A program made the position numbers and the translations under genes. A model generated the notes under the pieces. The model was not told the origin of the DNA and ran no database searches. It was given only the letters and a program-made list of their open reading frames with translations. From Planctomycetota bacterium (lineage in GTDB: Bacteria; Planctomycetota; SZUA-567; H5-PLA8), in contig JAKLKQ010000013.1 of NCBI GenBank assembly GCA_023150555.1, positions 62,001 to 126,000 of the forward strand: a stretch of 64,000 nucleotides of DNA, in the 5' to 3' direction. Positions 1 to 8,893 of this stretch are shown piece by piece. Within the stretch, counting starts at the first letter, position 1. Every line of letters starts with the position of its first letter.

Positions 1-807
1 GGCGCCTCCTTTATATGGCTCGCCGGCGCGGTGGTGCTGGCCGTGGCCGGCGCCGGCGGTTGGTGGTACGTGCAGCCGCCCAAGAACTCGCAATCCGAGA
101 ATGCGCAGGCTGCGCCGGCCATGCCGGCTCCTCCTACGAAGGCGGAAGCCTTGCCGCCTGTACCAGCTCCAATCGGCGAGAAGGTGGATCTCACCTGGGA
201 CTTCGCCAACAGCAAACCCAAAGATCTGACACCGTTGCTTGCTCAATGGACATGGGCCGAACGCGGGCCCTTCCAGCGCAAACGAGCCAAAGCGGACGGC
301 GTGATGCTTGTATCCGCAGGCATGCGCGTCGTTGTGCCAACCCACGTCCGAATCGGCGACGCGCCGCTTCGCGTCCGGGTGAAGGCTGTCTCTGCGGTGG
401 ACGCCGGCAAATGGATGATCGACGCGGTTTGGGCAGATGCCGGAGGCGCCCAAGCCGTGATCCCGCCTTGCGACACCTGGCGGCCGCCAACCATTGAGGT
501 CGATCCACGCGCCGCTCGAACGATGGAAATTTATTTTCACCAGGGCTACATCGTCCAATTGCTGGACGACAACAGATTCCGGCAGGTGCGCAAACTCCGC
601 AACCTCCCGGACACTCCGCTTTTCCTCTATGTTGCCTTCGAGAACGTTGCCATCACCTCCATCGAAGTACAGACGATTGAAACGAAGGACCTGCCGAAAC
701 CTGTTCGCAACCCGATAGAGGTGGTCAAGGGTCTTGGCGACGTGCCCAGCGCCAACTTCCCCGAGATGCCGCTGAGCGTCTACTACCCGGAACACAGGAT
801 GCCGTAG
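1..807 (+). CDS. Membrane-anchored hypothetical protein, 5' end missing
   Basis: The frame is open from the first base with no stop before it, so the true start lies outside the window. The first visible residues form one hydrophobic helix (about residues 5-23, WLAGAVVLAVAGAGGWW). A Pro/Ala-rich linker follows, then about 200 residues of soluble, probably extracytoplasmic domain ending at a TAG. A GTG at position 31 falls inside the membrane helix and is unlikely to be the start. I do not recognise the soluble domain. The layout of helix, Pro-rich linker and outer domain is common at the C-terminal end of larger receptor-like proteins, so what is seen may be the tail of such a protein; that is inference. 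The next gene begins 82 bases downstream. Confidence 0.7.
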   Translation, partial: GASFIWLAGAVVLAVAGAGGWWYVQPPKNSQSENAQAAPAMPAPPTKAEALPPVPAPIGEKVDLTWDFANSKPKDLTPLLAQWTWAERGPFQRKRAKADGVMLVSAGMRVVVPTHVRIGDAPLRVRVKAVSAVDAGKWMIDAVWADAGGAQAVIPPCDTWRPPTIEVDPRAARTMEIYFHQGYIVQLLDDNRFRQVRKLRNLPDTPLFLYVAFENVAITSIEVQTIETKDLPKPVRNPIEVVKGLGDVPSANFPEMPLSVYYPEHRMP

Positions 808-889
808 CCGTCCGTCCACAACGAAGTGGCCGTACCAGACCGCGCGCCGCGCGGGCGGGGATCGTGTTGCCTCGAATAAGGAGCAGAGC

Positions 890-1612
890 ATGCAAACGAC
901 AGCCGTCATCGCTCCCGTGCAGAAGGCAGCGGCACCCGCCGCGCTGCGGCCGCGCGTGCTGGAGTCGAGTCCCGTCCACGAAGCCGGAGAGGCCATCGCC
1001 TACGACGCGATGGTGCGCCGCCACGGCTGGCTACTGAACGCGCCGTTCGTCGAGATGGTCTCGCGCGCGGCGAGCGGCCTCACGAGCGGGCGCGTGCTGG
1101 ACATCGGCAGCGGGCCGGGGCGCATCCCCATTGCATTGGCCCTGCGGCACCCAGGTTGGGAGATCGTCGGCACCGACCCGGCAGCGGACATGCGCGCGGC
1201 GGCAACGGCGCACGCCGCGGCGGCGGGCGTTGCCGACCGAGTGCGCTTTCTGAGCGGCACGGCCGAGCGCCTCCCCTTCCCCGCCGGATCGTTCGACCTG
1301 GTGATCTCGCACTTCGCGCTGCATCACGTCGCCCGGCCGGAGCGCATGTTCGACGAATGCGCGCGCGTCCTGCGCGGCGGCGGAAAAGTCGTAATCAAGG
1401 ATCTGTGCCGGCAGCCGGGATGGAAAGCCGCGCTCCTGCTGGCCTTTTCCAGGCACGTGTTGCGCTACGACGCCGAACAGCTGCGCATGTATCGCGAGTC
1501 CATTGACGCGGCGCTGAGCTTCGCCGAAGCGCGCGCGGCATTGAAGCGTTCGAAACTCTGCATGGCCACCATCCGCGGCTTCCGCGGAGTGGATTTCGTG
1601 ATCGATTCCTGA
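890..1612 (+). CDS. Class I SAM-dependent methyltransferase
   Basis: A 240-residue protein with the Methyltransf_11/UbiE-type Rossmann fold. Motif I is VLDIGSGPGRIP near residue 69, the acidic ribose-binding residue follows in EIVGTD, and the post-motif FDLVISHFALHHV sits near residue 138. The family transfers a methyl group from S-adenosylmethionine; the substrate cannot be told from sequence. The ATG has a good ribosome site (AAGGAG, 5-6 bases upstream). It is followed after 32 bases by the FeeM-like acyltransferase gene on the same strand, so the two may be co-transcribed and the methyltransferase could act on an acyl amino acid product; that link is inference. Confidence 0.88.
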   Translation: MQTTAVIAPVQKAAAPAALRPRVLESSPVHEAGEAIAYDAMVRRHGWLLNAPFVEMVSRAASGLTSGRVLDIGSGPGRIPIALALRHPGWEIVGTDPAADMRAAATAHAAAAGVADRVRFLSGTAERLPFPAGSFDLVISHFALHHVARPERMFDECARVLRGGGKVVIKDLCRQPGWKAALLLAFSRHVLRYDAEQLRMYRESIDAALSFAEARAALKRSKLCMATIRGFRGVDFVIDS

Positions 1613-1644
1613 CCCGCAGGACCCATTCGCAAAAGGAGCAAGCC

Positions 1645-2481
1645 ATGGCTGCGCACGAATCCTCCGACCGATTGGCCGTCCTGCCTGCGCCGGCGCGCCT
1701 CAGCGCGGTCAGCCAGTCACTGCGCGCGATTCGCCGGGACCTGGCGCATGAAGAGCACGCGACGCGCCATCCGGCAAACGAAGGCTTCCGGGTCTTCGGC
1801 GCCGGAGATTTGCGTTCGCGCGACGCGGCCTACCGCCTGGCGTGGGAAGTCTACCGGCAGAAGGGGTATGCCGCCGACGCGGCAGCGCGGCGCCTGGTGG
1901 ACGCGTACGACGCGCGGCCCGAAACGTGCACGCTGCTGGGCGAAGACACCGCAGGTGCGCCGGCGGGCACCGTCACGCTGGTCTTCGATGCCCCGGCAGG
2001 CCTGCCCTGCGACGCCATATTTCACGAAGAGCTGTCCGCGCTCCGGACGCGCCGCCGGCGGCTGGTGGAAGTCTCGCGCCTGGCCATCGCCGATCGATTT
2101 CGGCATGCGCGCGCGCTGCTCGAACGCATGATCAACCTGATCATGCTTCACACCCGTTGCACGCAGGGGTATGACGACTTCGTCATCGAGGTCAACCCGC
2201 GGCACGCCGGCTTCTACCGGCGCTTCCTCGGATTCGAAGTCTTAGGCGCCGAACGCCCTTGCCCTCGCGTCGGCGGCGCGCCGGCGGTGCTGCTGGGACT
2301 GGACCTGGCGGTCTTCGAGCGCGCTATGCGTGAGCCGGACTCGGCGGGCGAGCGCACCCTTTACCCGCGCTTCCTGCGCGGCGCGGAGGCTGCCGCGGCC
2401 GCAGCGCGCCTGGCACGGGAACTGCGCCCCATGACGCCCGGCGAGCGGACTTTCTTCGGCCTGCTGCCGCAGTGCGCTTGA
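1645..2481 (+). CDS. FeeM-like N-acyl amino acid synthase (GNAT fold)
   Basis: A 278-residue protein resembling the N-acyl amino acid synthase FeeM catalytic core, a GNAT-related fold that joins an acyl chain, usually from acyl carrier protein, to an amino acid. Family-typical stretches are YRLAWEVYRQKGY near residue 66, the strand LVEVSRLAIADRFR near residue 137, and the C-terminal part FVIEVNPRHAGFYRRFLGFE near residue 176, which is the acetyltransferase-like helix-strand unit. Such enzymes often sit in exosortase/PEP-CTERM loci, but no exosortase gene is visible here. The start has a strong ribosome site (AAAAGGAG, 6 bases upstream). The N-terminal 45 residues are an extra Arg/Ala-rich extension. 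The substrate is unknown. Confidence 0.78.
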   Translation: MAAHESSDRLAVLPAPARLSAVSQSLRAIRRDLAHEEHATRHPANEGFRVFGAGDLRSRDAAYRLAWEVYRQKGYAADAAARRLVDAYDARPETCTLLGEDTAGAPAGTVTLVFDAPAGLPCDAIFHEELSALRTRRRRLVEVSRLAIADRFRHARALLERMINLIMLHTRCTQGYDDFVIEVNPRHAGFYRRFLGFEVLGAERPCPRVGGAPAVLLGLDLAVFERAMREPDSAGERTLYPRFLRGAEAAAAAARLARELRPMTPGERTFFGLLPQCA

Positions 2482-2533
2482 ACCTTTTTGCAGCCCGTTG
2501 ACTTTCGGATTCAATGGGGTACGTCTATGCCTC

Positions 2534-3880
2534 ATGGCCGAACACGACGAGATCCGTTCCCTGCGCGACGCCCTTTCCGTCACGCCCGATAACCTGCCCT
2601 TGCGCCTGCACCTGGCCGAACGCCTGATGCAACTGGGCCGCGCCGAGGAGGCCGCCTCGGAGTTCCGCGACGCGCTGTCGCGCGCGCCGAACAATCCCGC
2701 CTGCAAGATCGGCCTGGCTCGCGCATTCTACGAGCAGGAGAAGAACAGCGAGGCGCTGGTCATCGTCGAAGACCTGATCCGCAACGCCGAGCGCCCCGCC
2801 GCGGCCTACCTCCTGCACGCGCGATTGCTGCTGCGCGCCGGCGACGTGGCGCGCGCCGTGCGCGAGTACAAGAAGGCGGTCGACGACGATCCGGGCGTCG
2901 CCGACGAGGCGCTGGCCGAGCGCCTGGGCGTGACCGGCTTCGAGGAGGCCTCGGGCAGCGAGGTCGTCGACGGCAAATTGCGCCAGCGCGGCGACGACGA
3001 GGAAGGCCCGTCGAACCTGGCCGTGGAGCGTCCCAAGATCGCATTCAAGGACGTCGGCGGCATGGAGGATCTCAAGGAAGAGATCCGCATGAAGATCATC
3101 CACCCGATGACGCATCCGGAAGTCTACAAGGCCTACGGCAAGTCGATCGGCGGCGGCATCCTGATGTACGGCCCGCCGGGCTGCGGCAAGACGCATATGG
3201 CCCGCGCGACCGCCGGCGAGGTGAAGGCGCGCTTCCTGTCCATCGGCATCCACGACGTGCTGGACATGTGGATCGGGCAGAGCGAGCGGAACCTGCACGA
3301 GATCTTCGAGACCGCGCGGCGCAACAAGCCGTGCGTGCTCTTCTTCGACGAAGTCGACGCGCTGGGCGCCAGCCGCAGCGACATGCGCCAGGCCGCCGGG
3401 CGCCACCAGATCAACCAGTTCCTCTCGGAACTCGACGGCGACAAAGGCGACAACGACGGCGTGCTGATCCTCGCCGCCACCAATGCGCCGTGGCATCTGG
3501 ACAGCGCCTTCCGGCGGCCGGGGCGCTTCGACCGCATCCTCTTCGTGCCGCCGCCCGACGCGCCGGCGCGCGCGCAGATCCTGCGCATCCTGATGCAGGG
3601 CAAACCCGCCGACGGCGTCGACTACGACCACATCGGCAAGAAGACCGACGCCTTCTCCGGCGCGGACCTGAAGGGCCTGGTCGACGTCGCCGTGGAAGGA
3701 AAGCTGAAGGAAGCGATGAAGGCCGGCGTGCCGAAGCCGCTGAACACGAAGGACCTGCTGAACGCGGCGAAGGGCCTGCGCCAGAGCACCAAGGAATGGT
3801 TCGCCACCGCGCGAAACTACGCCCTCTATTCGAACCAGGGCGGCATCTACGACGACATCCTCAAATACCTGAAGCTGTGA
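2534..3880 (+). CDS. TPR-containing AAA ATPase
   Basis: A 448-residue protein with TPR-like helices at about residues 10-135, followed by a VCP/FtsH-type AAA module. Walker A is GPPGCGKT near residue 213, Walker B is VLFFDEVDALG near residue 267, and the arginine-finger region is FRRPGRFDRILF near residue 323, followed by the AAA lid helices. The family uses ATP to remodel or unfold protein partners. An in-frame TTG at 2498 gives 12 extra residues; the ATG at 2534 is preferred because it begins a normal TPR helix. The stop codon shares a base with the next start (TGATG), so it is translationally coupled to a TPR membrane protein that may be its adaptor or target. That partnership is inference. 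Confidence 0.85.
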   Translation: MAEHDEIRSLRDALSVTPDNLPLRLHLAERLMQLGRAEEAASEFRDALSRAPNNPACKIGLARAFYEQEKNSEALVIVEDLIRNAERPAAAYLLHARLLLRAGDVARAVREYKKAVDDDPGVADEALAERLGVTGFEEASGSEVVDGKLRQRGDDEEGPSNLAVERPKIAFKDVGGMEDLKEEIRMKIIHPMTHPEVYKAYGKSIGGGILMYGPPGCGKTHMARATAGEVKARFLSIGIHDVLDMWIGQSERNLHEIFETARRNKPCVLFFDEVDALGASRSDMRQAAGRHQINQFLSELDGDKGDNDGVLILAATNAPWHLDSAFRRPGRFDRILFVPPPDAPARAQILRILMQGKPADGVDYDHIGKKTDAFSGADLKGLVDVAVEGKLKEAMKAGVPKPLNTKDLLNAAKGLRQSTKEWFATARNYALYSNQGGIYDDILKYLKL

Positions 3881-5154
3881 TGAACGCTCACGTCCAACGC
3901 GCGATGCTGCTGGCACAGCAGGGCCGGCACAAGATGGCCGACGACGAGTTGCGCGGCGCGCTGGCGCAGGACCCCTACGACCCCTTCGCGCACGCGCTGT
4001 TGGGCCTCTGTTTGGCGGAGGACGAGGACTTCGACGGGGCACTGAACGAAGTCCGGCAGGCGATCCACATCGCGCCCGACTTCCCCTACGCGCATTACGC
4101 CCACGCGCACATCCACATCCTGCGCGAACGCTCCAAGGAGGCGCTGCCCGCCGCGCAGGAGGCCGTGCGCCTGGACCCCGGCGATCCGGACTACCACGCG
4201 GAACTCGCCGCCGTCCACCTGATGAACTCCGACTGGAAGCTCGGCCTGGAGTGCGCCGAGCGCGCGTTGCAGCTCGACGGCGAACACGTCCGCGCCACGA
4301 ACCTGCGCGCGATGGCGCTGACGCAGCTGGGCCGCCGCGCCGAAGCGGGCTTGACCATCGACACCGCGCTGTCGCGCAATCCCGACAACGCGCTGACCCA
4401 CGCCAACCAGGGCTGGACTTTGCTCCACAAGGGCGAGCCCAAGAAGGCGCTGGAGCACTTCCGCGAAGCCATGCGCCTGGACCCGACCAACGACTGGGCG
4501 CGCCAGGGCATCGTCGAGGCGATGAAGGCGCGCATCTTCATCTACCGCTGGATCCTGAAGTACTTCCTCTGGATGGGCCGTCTGAAGGCCGGCAGCCGCT
4601 GGGGTGTAGCGATCGGCGCCTGGCTGGGCTTCAACGTGTTGCTGCGCGTGGAGAAGCAGAACCCGGAATACGGCCCCTACCTGTGGCCTCTCCTGTACGC
4701 CTACCTCGCGTTCGTGCTGATGTCGTGGCTCGCGCAGCCGCTCTTCAATTCGGTGCTGCGCATCAGCCGCTACGGGCGCCATGCGTTGACGAGCGACCAA
4801 ACATTCGCTTCGAACTGCATTCTCGGGCTGCTGCTGTTCAGCGGCGGCGCGCTGCTGGCGGACTGGCGCTACGAATACTGGCTTCTGGATCTGTCCGGCT
4901 ATTACGGCCTGTGGCTGGTGATCCCTGTGGCGGGCACGTTCACGGTACGGCCGGGGCGCGGGCGCCGGGTGATGTGGCTTTACACCGCCGGCCTGTTCGT
5001 AATCGCCGTCGCGGTCGCCTGCATCGTCGGTTTCGCACCCTTGAACAGGTACTGGGTCGACTGGGTCGGTACGCTCGCCCCGGCCTTCTTCTGGGGCTGC
5101 GCGCTCTCGATGTGGGTGTCGAACTTCGCAGGCGCCATGCGCCCGAGTAAATAG
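3880..5154 (+). CDS. TPR-repeat integral membrane protein
   Basis: A 424-residue protein. The first half (about residues 1-210) is a run of tetratricopeptide repeats, for example ALLGLCLAEDEDFDGALNEV and ALEHFREAMRLDPTNDWA. The second half holds about six hydrophobic helices between residues 235 and 420, so the TPR domain is tethered to the membrane. Start and previous stop overlap as TGATG. The fusion fits a scaffold that presents TPR surfaces at the cytoplasmic face, and the coupled AAA ATPase upstream is the obvious partner. No enzymatic motif is seen. Frame alone would allow a much longer N-terminus, but that part overlaps the ATPase gene in another frame and is rejected. Confidence 0.82.
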   Translation: MNAHVQRAMLLAQQGRHKMADDELRGALAQDPYDPFAHALLGLCLAEDEDFDGALNEVRQAIHIAPDFPYAHYAHAHIHILRERSKEALPAAQEAVRLDPGDPDYHAELAAVHLMNSDWKLGLECAERALQLDGEHVRATNLRAMALTQLGRRAEAGLTIDTALSRNPDNALTHANQGWTLLHKGEPKKALEHFREAMRLDPTNDWARQGIVEAMKARIFIYRWILKYFLWMGRLKAGSRWGVAIGAWLGFNVLLRVEKQNPEYGPYLWPLLYAYLAFVLMSWLAQPLFNSVLRISRYGRHALTSDQTFASNCILGLLLFSGGALLADWRYEYWLLDLSGYYGLWLVIPVAGTFTVRPGRGRRVMWLYTAGLFVIAVAVACIVGFAPLNRYWVDWVGTLAPAFFWGCALSMWVSNFAGAMRPSK

Positions 5155-5165
5155 CTCGGCATGAA

Positions 5166-5194
5166 AAAAGGGCGGCCGTCCGGGCCGCCCTTTT
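5166..5194. terminator. Bidirectional intrinsic terminator
   Basis: A 12-base stem AAAAGGGCGGCC / GGCCGCCCTTTT closes a 5-base loop. It has T-runs in both directions, so it can end the TPR membrane protein transcript (+) and the converging aminotransferase transcript (-). Confidence 0.9.
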
Positions 5195-5221
5195 CTTTAC
5201 GAACGCTTTGCGTGTACGCGA

Positions 5222-6493
5222 TCAGACCAGGATCTTCTCCAGCGTCGTGGCCACGCGGTCGGCTTCGGCCGCGGTCAGGCACAGCGGCGGCTGCAGGCGC
5301 ACCACGTTGGCGTGGACGCCGCCCACGCCGACCAGGATGCCTTGCTCGCGCAGCGTCGCGCGGGCGGCCTTGGCCTCTGCGGCGGCCGGCTCCTTGGTCT
5401 TCTTGTCCTTCACCAGCTCGATGCCGATGATCAGGCCCTTGCCGCGAACGTCGCCGATGAGCTTGCTCTTTTCCTTGTGCTTGTTCAGGCGGCCGAGCAG
5501 CTCCTCGCCGCGCTGAGCGCTGTTCTCGAGCAGTTTTTCCTCCTTCAGCACCTGGATGTTGGCCAGGCCCGCAGCGGCGGAGATGGGGTTGCCGCCGAAG
5601 GTGCTGAGGTGGTCGCCGGGCTGCAGCGCGTCGCCGACCTCGGGCGTGGCGATGAAGGCGCTGATGGGGAAGCCCGCGGCGATGCCCTTGGCCATGGCCA
5701 TCAGGTCGGGCTCCACGCCGTAGTGTTCGATGGCGAACATCTTGCCGGTGCGCCCGAAGCCGCTCTGGACCTCGTCGCAGATGAACAGCGCGCCGGCTTC
5801 GTGGACGATCGAGACGGCGATCTTGAAGTAGTCGCTGGGCGGAACCAGGATGCCGCCTTCGCCCAGCACGGGCTCGGCGATGAAAGCCGCGACGTCGCCG
5901 CTGGTGCTGGTGACGATGGTGTCCTTGATTGCGTGAGCACAGGCCGTGCCGCAGGTCTCGGGCTGGAGCTTCAGCGGGCAGCGGTAGCAGTACGGCGAGG
6001 GCGCGAAGGCCACGCCGCTCAGGTACGGGCCGTTGTTCTTCTTTCGGCCCATGTTGCCCGTCAGCGACAAGGTACCCACGGTGCGGCCGTGGAAGCTGTA
6101 ACCGAGCGCGACCATCTCCTTGCGCTTGGTGGCCTGCTTGGCCGTGCGGACCGCGCCCTCGATGGCCTCGGCGCCGGAGTTGCCGAAGAAGCTCTTCTGC
6201 AGCTTGCCCGGCGTGATCTCGGCCAGCTTCTGCGCCAGTTCGCCCAGCTTCGGCACGTGGTAGACGTAGCTGCAGCAGTGCACCAGCTTCTCCATCTGCT
6301 CCCGCGCGGCGGCCAGGATCTTCGGATGGCCGTGGCCGGCGTTGACGACGGAGATGCCGCTGAAGCAGTCCAGGTACTCCTTGCCGTTCACGTCGGTCAG
6401 CGTGGAATTCTTGCCGCCAACGATGGCGATGGGTTCGGCGACCTTCTGGCCGGCCGGAACGAGGTACTTCTCGTACTGCTCGAACGTGTTCAT
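5222..6493 (-). CDS. Class III PLP aminotransferase (omega-amino acid type)
   Basis: A 423-residue fold-type I class III aminotransferase of the GABA/acetylornithine/beta-alanine group. The PLP lysine is K269 (MAMAKGIAAGFP) and the cofactor-ring aspartate is D240 (FICDEVQSGFGRTG). The phosphate-binding GNSGAEA lies near residue 104. A cysteine-bearing loop (CYRCPL, CGTAC, residues 169-185) also occurs in bacterial relatives. It lies 141 bases downstream of methylmalonate-semialdehyde dehydrogenase on the same strand. The likely job is conversion of beta-alanine or 3-aminoisobutyrate to the semialdehyde that the neighbour oxidises; GABA or ornithine-type substrates are not excluded. Its stop faces a shared terminator. 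Confidence 0.85.
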   Translation of the reverse strand: MNTFEQYEKYLVPAGQKVAEPIAIVGGKNSTLTDVNGKEYLDCFSGISVVNAGHGHPKILAAAREQMEKLVHCCSYVYHVPKLGELAQKLAEITPGKLQKSFFGNSGAEAIEGAVRTAKQATKRKEMVALGYSFHGRTVGTLSLTGNMGRKKNNGPYLSGVAFAPSPYCYRCPLKLQPETCGTACAHAIKDTIVTSTSGDVAAFIAEPVLGEGGILVPPSDYFKIAVSIVHEAGALFICDEVQSGFGRTGKMFAIEHYGVEPDLMAMAKGIAAGFPISAFIATPEVGDALQPGDHLSTFGGNPISAAAGLANIQVLKEEKLLENSAQRGEELLGRLNKHKEKSKLIGDVRGKGLIIGIELVKDKKTKEPAAAEAKAARATLREQGILVGVGGVHANVVRLQPPLCLTAAEADRVATTLEKILV

Positions 6494-6634
6494 GGTTGGC
6501 TCCGGTAGTTAGCAATCAGCTTTCAGCTTCGGGCTGTCAGCAAACAGCCCCGCCCTTGCCCTGTACTCCATCTTTACCAGCGATCCTTCTCTACTCTCTA
6601 GCCCCTAACCCCTGCCCACTAACCACTGCCGTTC

Positions 6635-8167
6635 TCAGACCCAGCCGTCCTTGGGGGCCTCGGCTCCGAACCAGCGCTCGGTGACGACCTTCTTCTTGGT
6701 GTAGAAGCGCACGCCCTCGGTGCCGAAGACGTGGGTGTCGCCGTAAAGCGAGTTCTTCCAACCGCCGAAGCTGAACATCGACATCGGCGCCGGCACGCCC
6801 AGGTTCACGCCCAGCATCCCGCACTGGATGCGTTCGCGGAAGATGCGCGCGGCCTTGCCCGAGGTGCTGAACAGCGACGCGCTGTTGCCGAACTCGCTCT
6901 TGTTGGCCAGGTCGATGGCCTCGTTGATGTCCTTCGCGCGCAGCACGGTGACGACCGGCCCGAAGATCTCGGCCTTCTGGATCTCCATCTCGGGCGTGAC
7001 GTGGTCGAAGACCGTCGCGCCGACGAAGCAGCCGTCGGGGCGGCCGGCGGCCTTGGCGTTGCGGCCGTCGAGGACCAGCTTCGCGCCTTCCTTGACGCCC
7101 TTCTCGATGAAGCTTTCGATGCGCTGCTTCGACTCGGGGTTCACCACCGGGCAGAGGCTGGTGGACTCGTCGAGCCCGTCGCCGAGTTTCAAGTCGCGGG
7201 CGCCCTTCACGAAAGCGTCGACGACCTTGTCCTGCTGTGCCTTGTCGCCGATGGCGACGACCACGCTGCCGGCCAGGCAGCGCTGGCCCGCGCAGCCGTA
7301 GCACGACGCGACCAGCGCGGGGATGCTCTGCTCCAGGTCGGCGTCGGGCATCACGAGCAGGTGGTTCTTGCCGCCGCCCAGGGCCTGCACGCGCTTGCCG
7401 GCCGCGCTGGCGCGCTGGTAGACGGACTTGGCCACGGCCGAACTGCCCACGAAGGTGATCGCCTTCACGTGCGCGTTGTCGATCAGGCGCTCGCTGACCT
7501 CGCGGCCGCCTTGCACGACGCTGATGACGCCGGCGGGCGCGCCGGCCTCGACGAAGAGTTCCACCAACCGCGTGCCGCACAGCGGGGCCTTTTCGGCGGG
7601 CTTGAGGATGAAGGGGTTGCCGCAGGCGACGGCGATGGGCATCATCCACATCGGGATCATGGCCGGGAAGTTAAAGGGCGGGATGCCGACGCAGACGCCC
7701 AGGGGTTCGCAGAGGTCGTAGCTGTCGACGTTGCGCGAGACGTTGGGGTGCGTCTTGCCCATGATCTGCTGCGGGATGCCGGTGGCGTACTCGACGACGT
7801 CGATGCCGCGCCGCACCGAACCGCGAGCTTCGCTGATCAGCTTGCCGTTCTCCTTCACCAGCAGCTTGGCGATCTCGTCGAAGTGCTTGCTGAGCAGGTC
7901 GTGGTAGTTGAAGAGCACGCGCGCGCGGTCGGGGGCCGGCGTGGCGGCCCAGGCCGGGAAGGCCTTGGCGGCGGCGTTGCAGGCGGCGTCGACTTGCGCG
8001 AGGCTGGCTTCCTTCACCGCCGCGACGACTTCCTTCTGGTCGGCGGGGTTGCGGATCTCGCGCGTGACGGAGCCGTCGCCGACGGTCCATTCGGAGCCGA
8101 TCAGGTTCAGCGGGAGCACCGCCGGCTTGGCGCCGGGGTTTTTGGCAAGCAGGTCGTTGACGGGCAC
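6635..8167 (-). CDS. mmsA: CoA-acylating methylmalonate-semialdehyde dehydrogenase
   Basis: A 510-residue aldehyde dehydrogenase of the MmsA/IolA branch. The catalytic cysteine is C297 in GCAGQRCLAG, and the family stretch GIPPFNFPAMIPMWM lies near residue 161. Like true MMSDHs it lacks the usual general-base glutamate motif, having LGGGKNH at that position, consistent with CoA-dependent release. It converts malonate or methylmalonate semialdehyde to acetyl- or propionyl-CoA with NAD. The start is GTG at 8167 with GGAGGAG seven bases upstream. Upstream lies a cupin-HTH regulator, downstream an omega-aminotransferase, so the three look like one regulated catabolic unit. Confidence 0.93.
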   Translation of the reverse strand: MPVNDLLAKNPGAKPAVLPLNLIGSEWTVGDGSVTREIRNPADQKEVVAAVKEASLAQVDAACNAAAKAFPAWAATPAPDRARVLFNYHDLLSKHFDEIAKLLVKENGKLISEARGSVRRGIDVVEYATGIPQQIMGKTHPNVSRNVDSYDLCEPLGVCVGIPPFNFPAMIPMWMMPIAVACGNPFILKPAEKAPLCGTRLVELFVEAGAPAGVISVVQGGREVSERLIDNAHVKAITFVGSSAVAKSVYQRASAAGKRVQALGGGKNHLLVMPDADLEQSIPALVASCYGCAGQRCLAGSVVVAIGDKAQQDKVVDAFVKGARDLKLGDGLDESTSLCPVVNPESKQRIESFIEKGVKEGAKLVLDGRNAKAAGRPDGCFVGATVFDHVTPEMEIQKAEIFGPVVTVLRAKDINEAIDLANKSEFGNSASLFSTSGKAARIFRERIQCGMLGVNLGVPAPMSMFSFGGWKNSLYGDTHVFGTEGVRFYTKKKVVTERWFGAEAPKDGWV

Positions 8168-8199
8168 GGTTTACTCCTCCTTTGGCAGGGATTCCATGG

Positions 8200-8760
8200 T
8201 TAGAAACTCGGCGGCGTGTTGACGCTGACGGCCTGGGCACGCGTGCGGCCCAGGTTGCGGAAACGGTGCGGACGGCGGCTGTCGAAGTAGTACGCGTCGC
8301 CCGGACCCAGCACGTAGGTCTCGTCGTCGACGGTCAGTTCGATGCGCCCTTTCACCACCACGCCGGCTTCCTCGGCCTCGTGGCGGTACAGTTCCGGGCC
8401 GGTGTCGGCGCCCGGCGCGTATTCTTCCAAGACCAGCTGCAGCGCGCGGCCCGGCCGCCCGGCGGCGACCTCCTTATAAGAGAGGCCGTTCTGTGCGCCG
8501 GAGAGCTCCACCAGCTCGTCCTTGCGGTAGACGACCTTCGAGGTCGGCTGCGGGACGGCGCTGAAGAACTCGGTCAGCGTCGTGCCCAGGGCGTCGACGA
8601 TGGTCTTGAGCTTCGCGACGGTGACGGAACTCTGCCCCTTCTCCAGCGCGGCGAGGTAACTCAGCGCGATGCCCGTCTCGCGCGCCAGCGCACGCAGGGA
8701 CAGGCCCTTCGTGGTCCGCAGCGTCTGCAGGCGGCGGGCGATGTCGCGGTCGATGGCCAT
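8200..8760 (-). CDS. XRE-family regulator with C-terminal cupin
   Basis: A 186-residue protein with an N-terminal helix-turn-helix of the XRE type (about residues 5-60, including LSLRALARETGIALSYLAALEKG) and a C-terminal cupin_2 barrel (about residues 100-180, RHEAEEAGVVVKGR and the PGDAYYFDSRRPHRF metal-ligand strand). These regulators (PuuR/SutR-like) sense small metabolites through the cupin. The ATG at 8760 is preferred; a further 24 in-frame codons upstream run through AT-rich promoter-like DNA. It sits 32 bases upstream of the MMSDH gene on the same strand and probably controls it together with itself. Confidence 0.85.
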   Translation of the reverse strand: MAIDRDIARRLQTLRTTKGLSLRALARETGIALSYLAALEKGQSSVTVAKLKTIVDALGTTLTEFFSAVPQPTSKVVYRKDELVELSGAQNGLSYKEVAAGRPGRALQLVLEEYAPGADTGPELYRHEAEEAGVVVKGRIELTVDDETYVLGPGDAYYFDSRRPHRFRNLGRTRAQAVSVNTPPSF

Positions 8761-8776
8761 CCGGAGGGGGCTCCCG

Positions 8777-8809
8777 GTATACTGAACACCGTACCTGTAT
8801 ATAGATACA
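8777..8809. promoter_or_regulatory. Candidate operator for the cupin-HTH regulator
   Basis: The AT-rich stretch just upstream of the regulator holds GTATAC (8777-8782) and the inverted repeat TGTAT-atag-ATACA (8796-8809). It lies between the divergent regulator and HpcH/HpaI aldolase genes. Position and symmetry suggest an autoregulatory binding site; no binding evidence exists. Confidence 0.4.
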
Positions 8810-8893
8810 CCCTCCGCCAGCCGATGCAACACCTAATTTGGCGGGCGAATCGGACGGTGACGGCGCCGGGCCTGAGCGGTATCTTCCCCAGGC

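Noticed and set aside
3268..5154. A 628-residue plus-strand frame
   Set aside because: The first 204 codons are a shadow of the AAA ATPase. The TPR gene starts at 3880.
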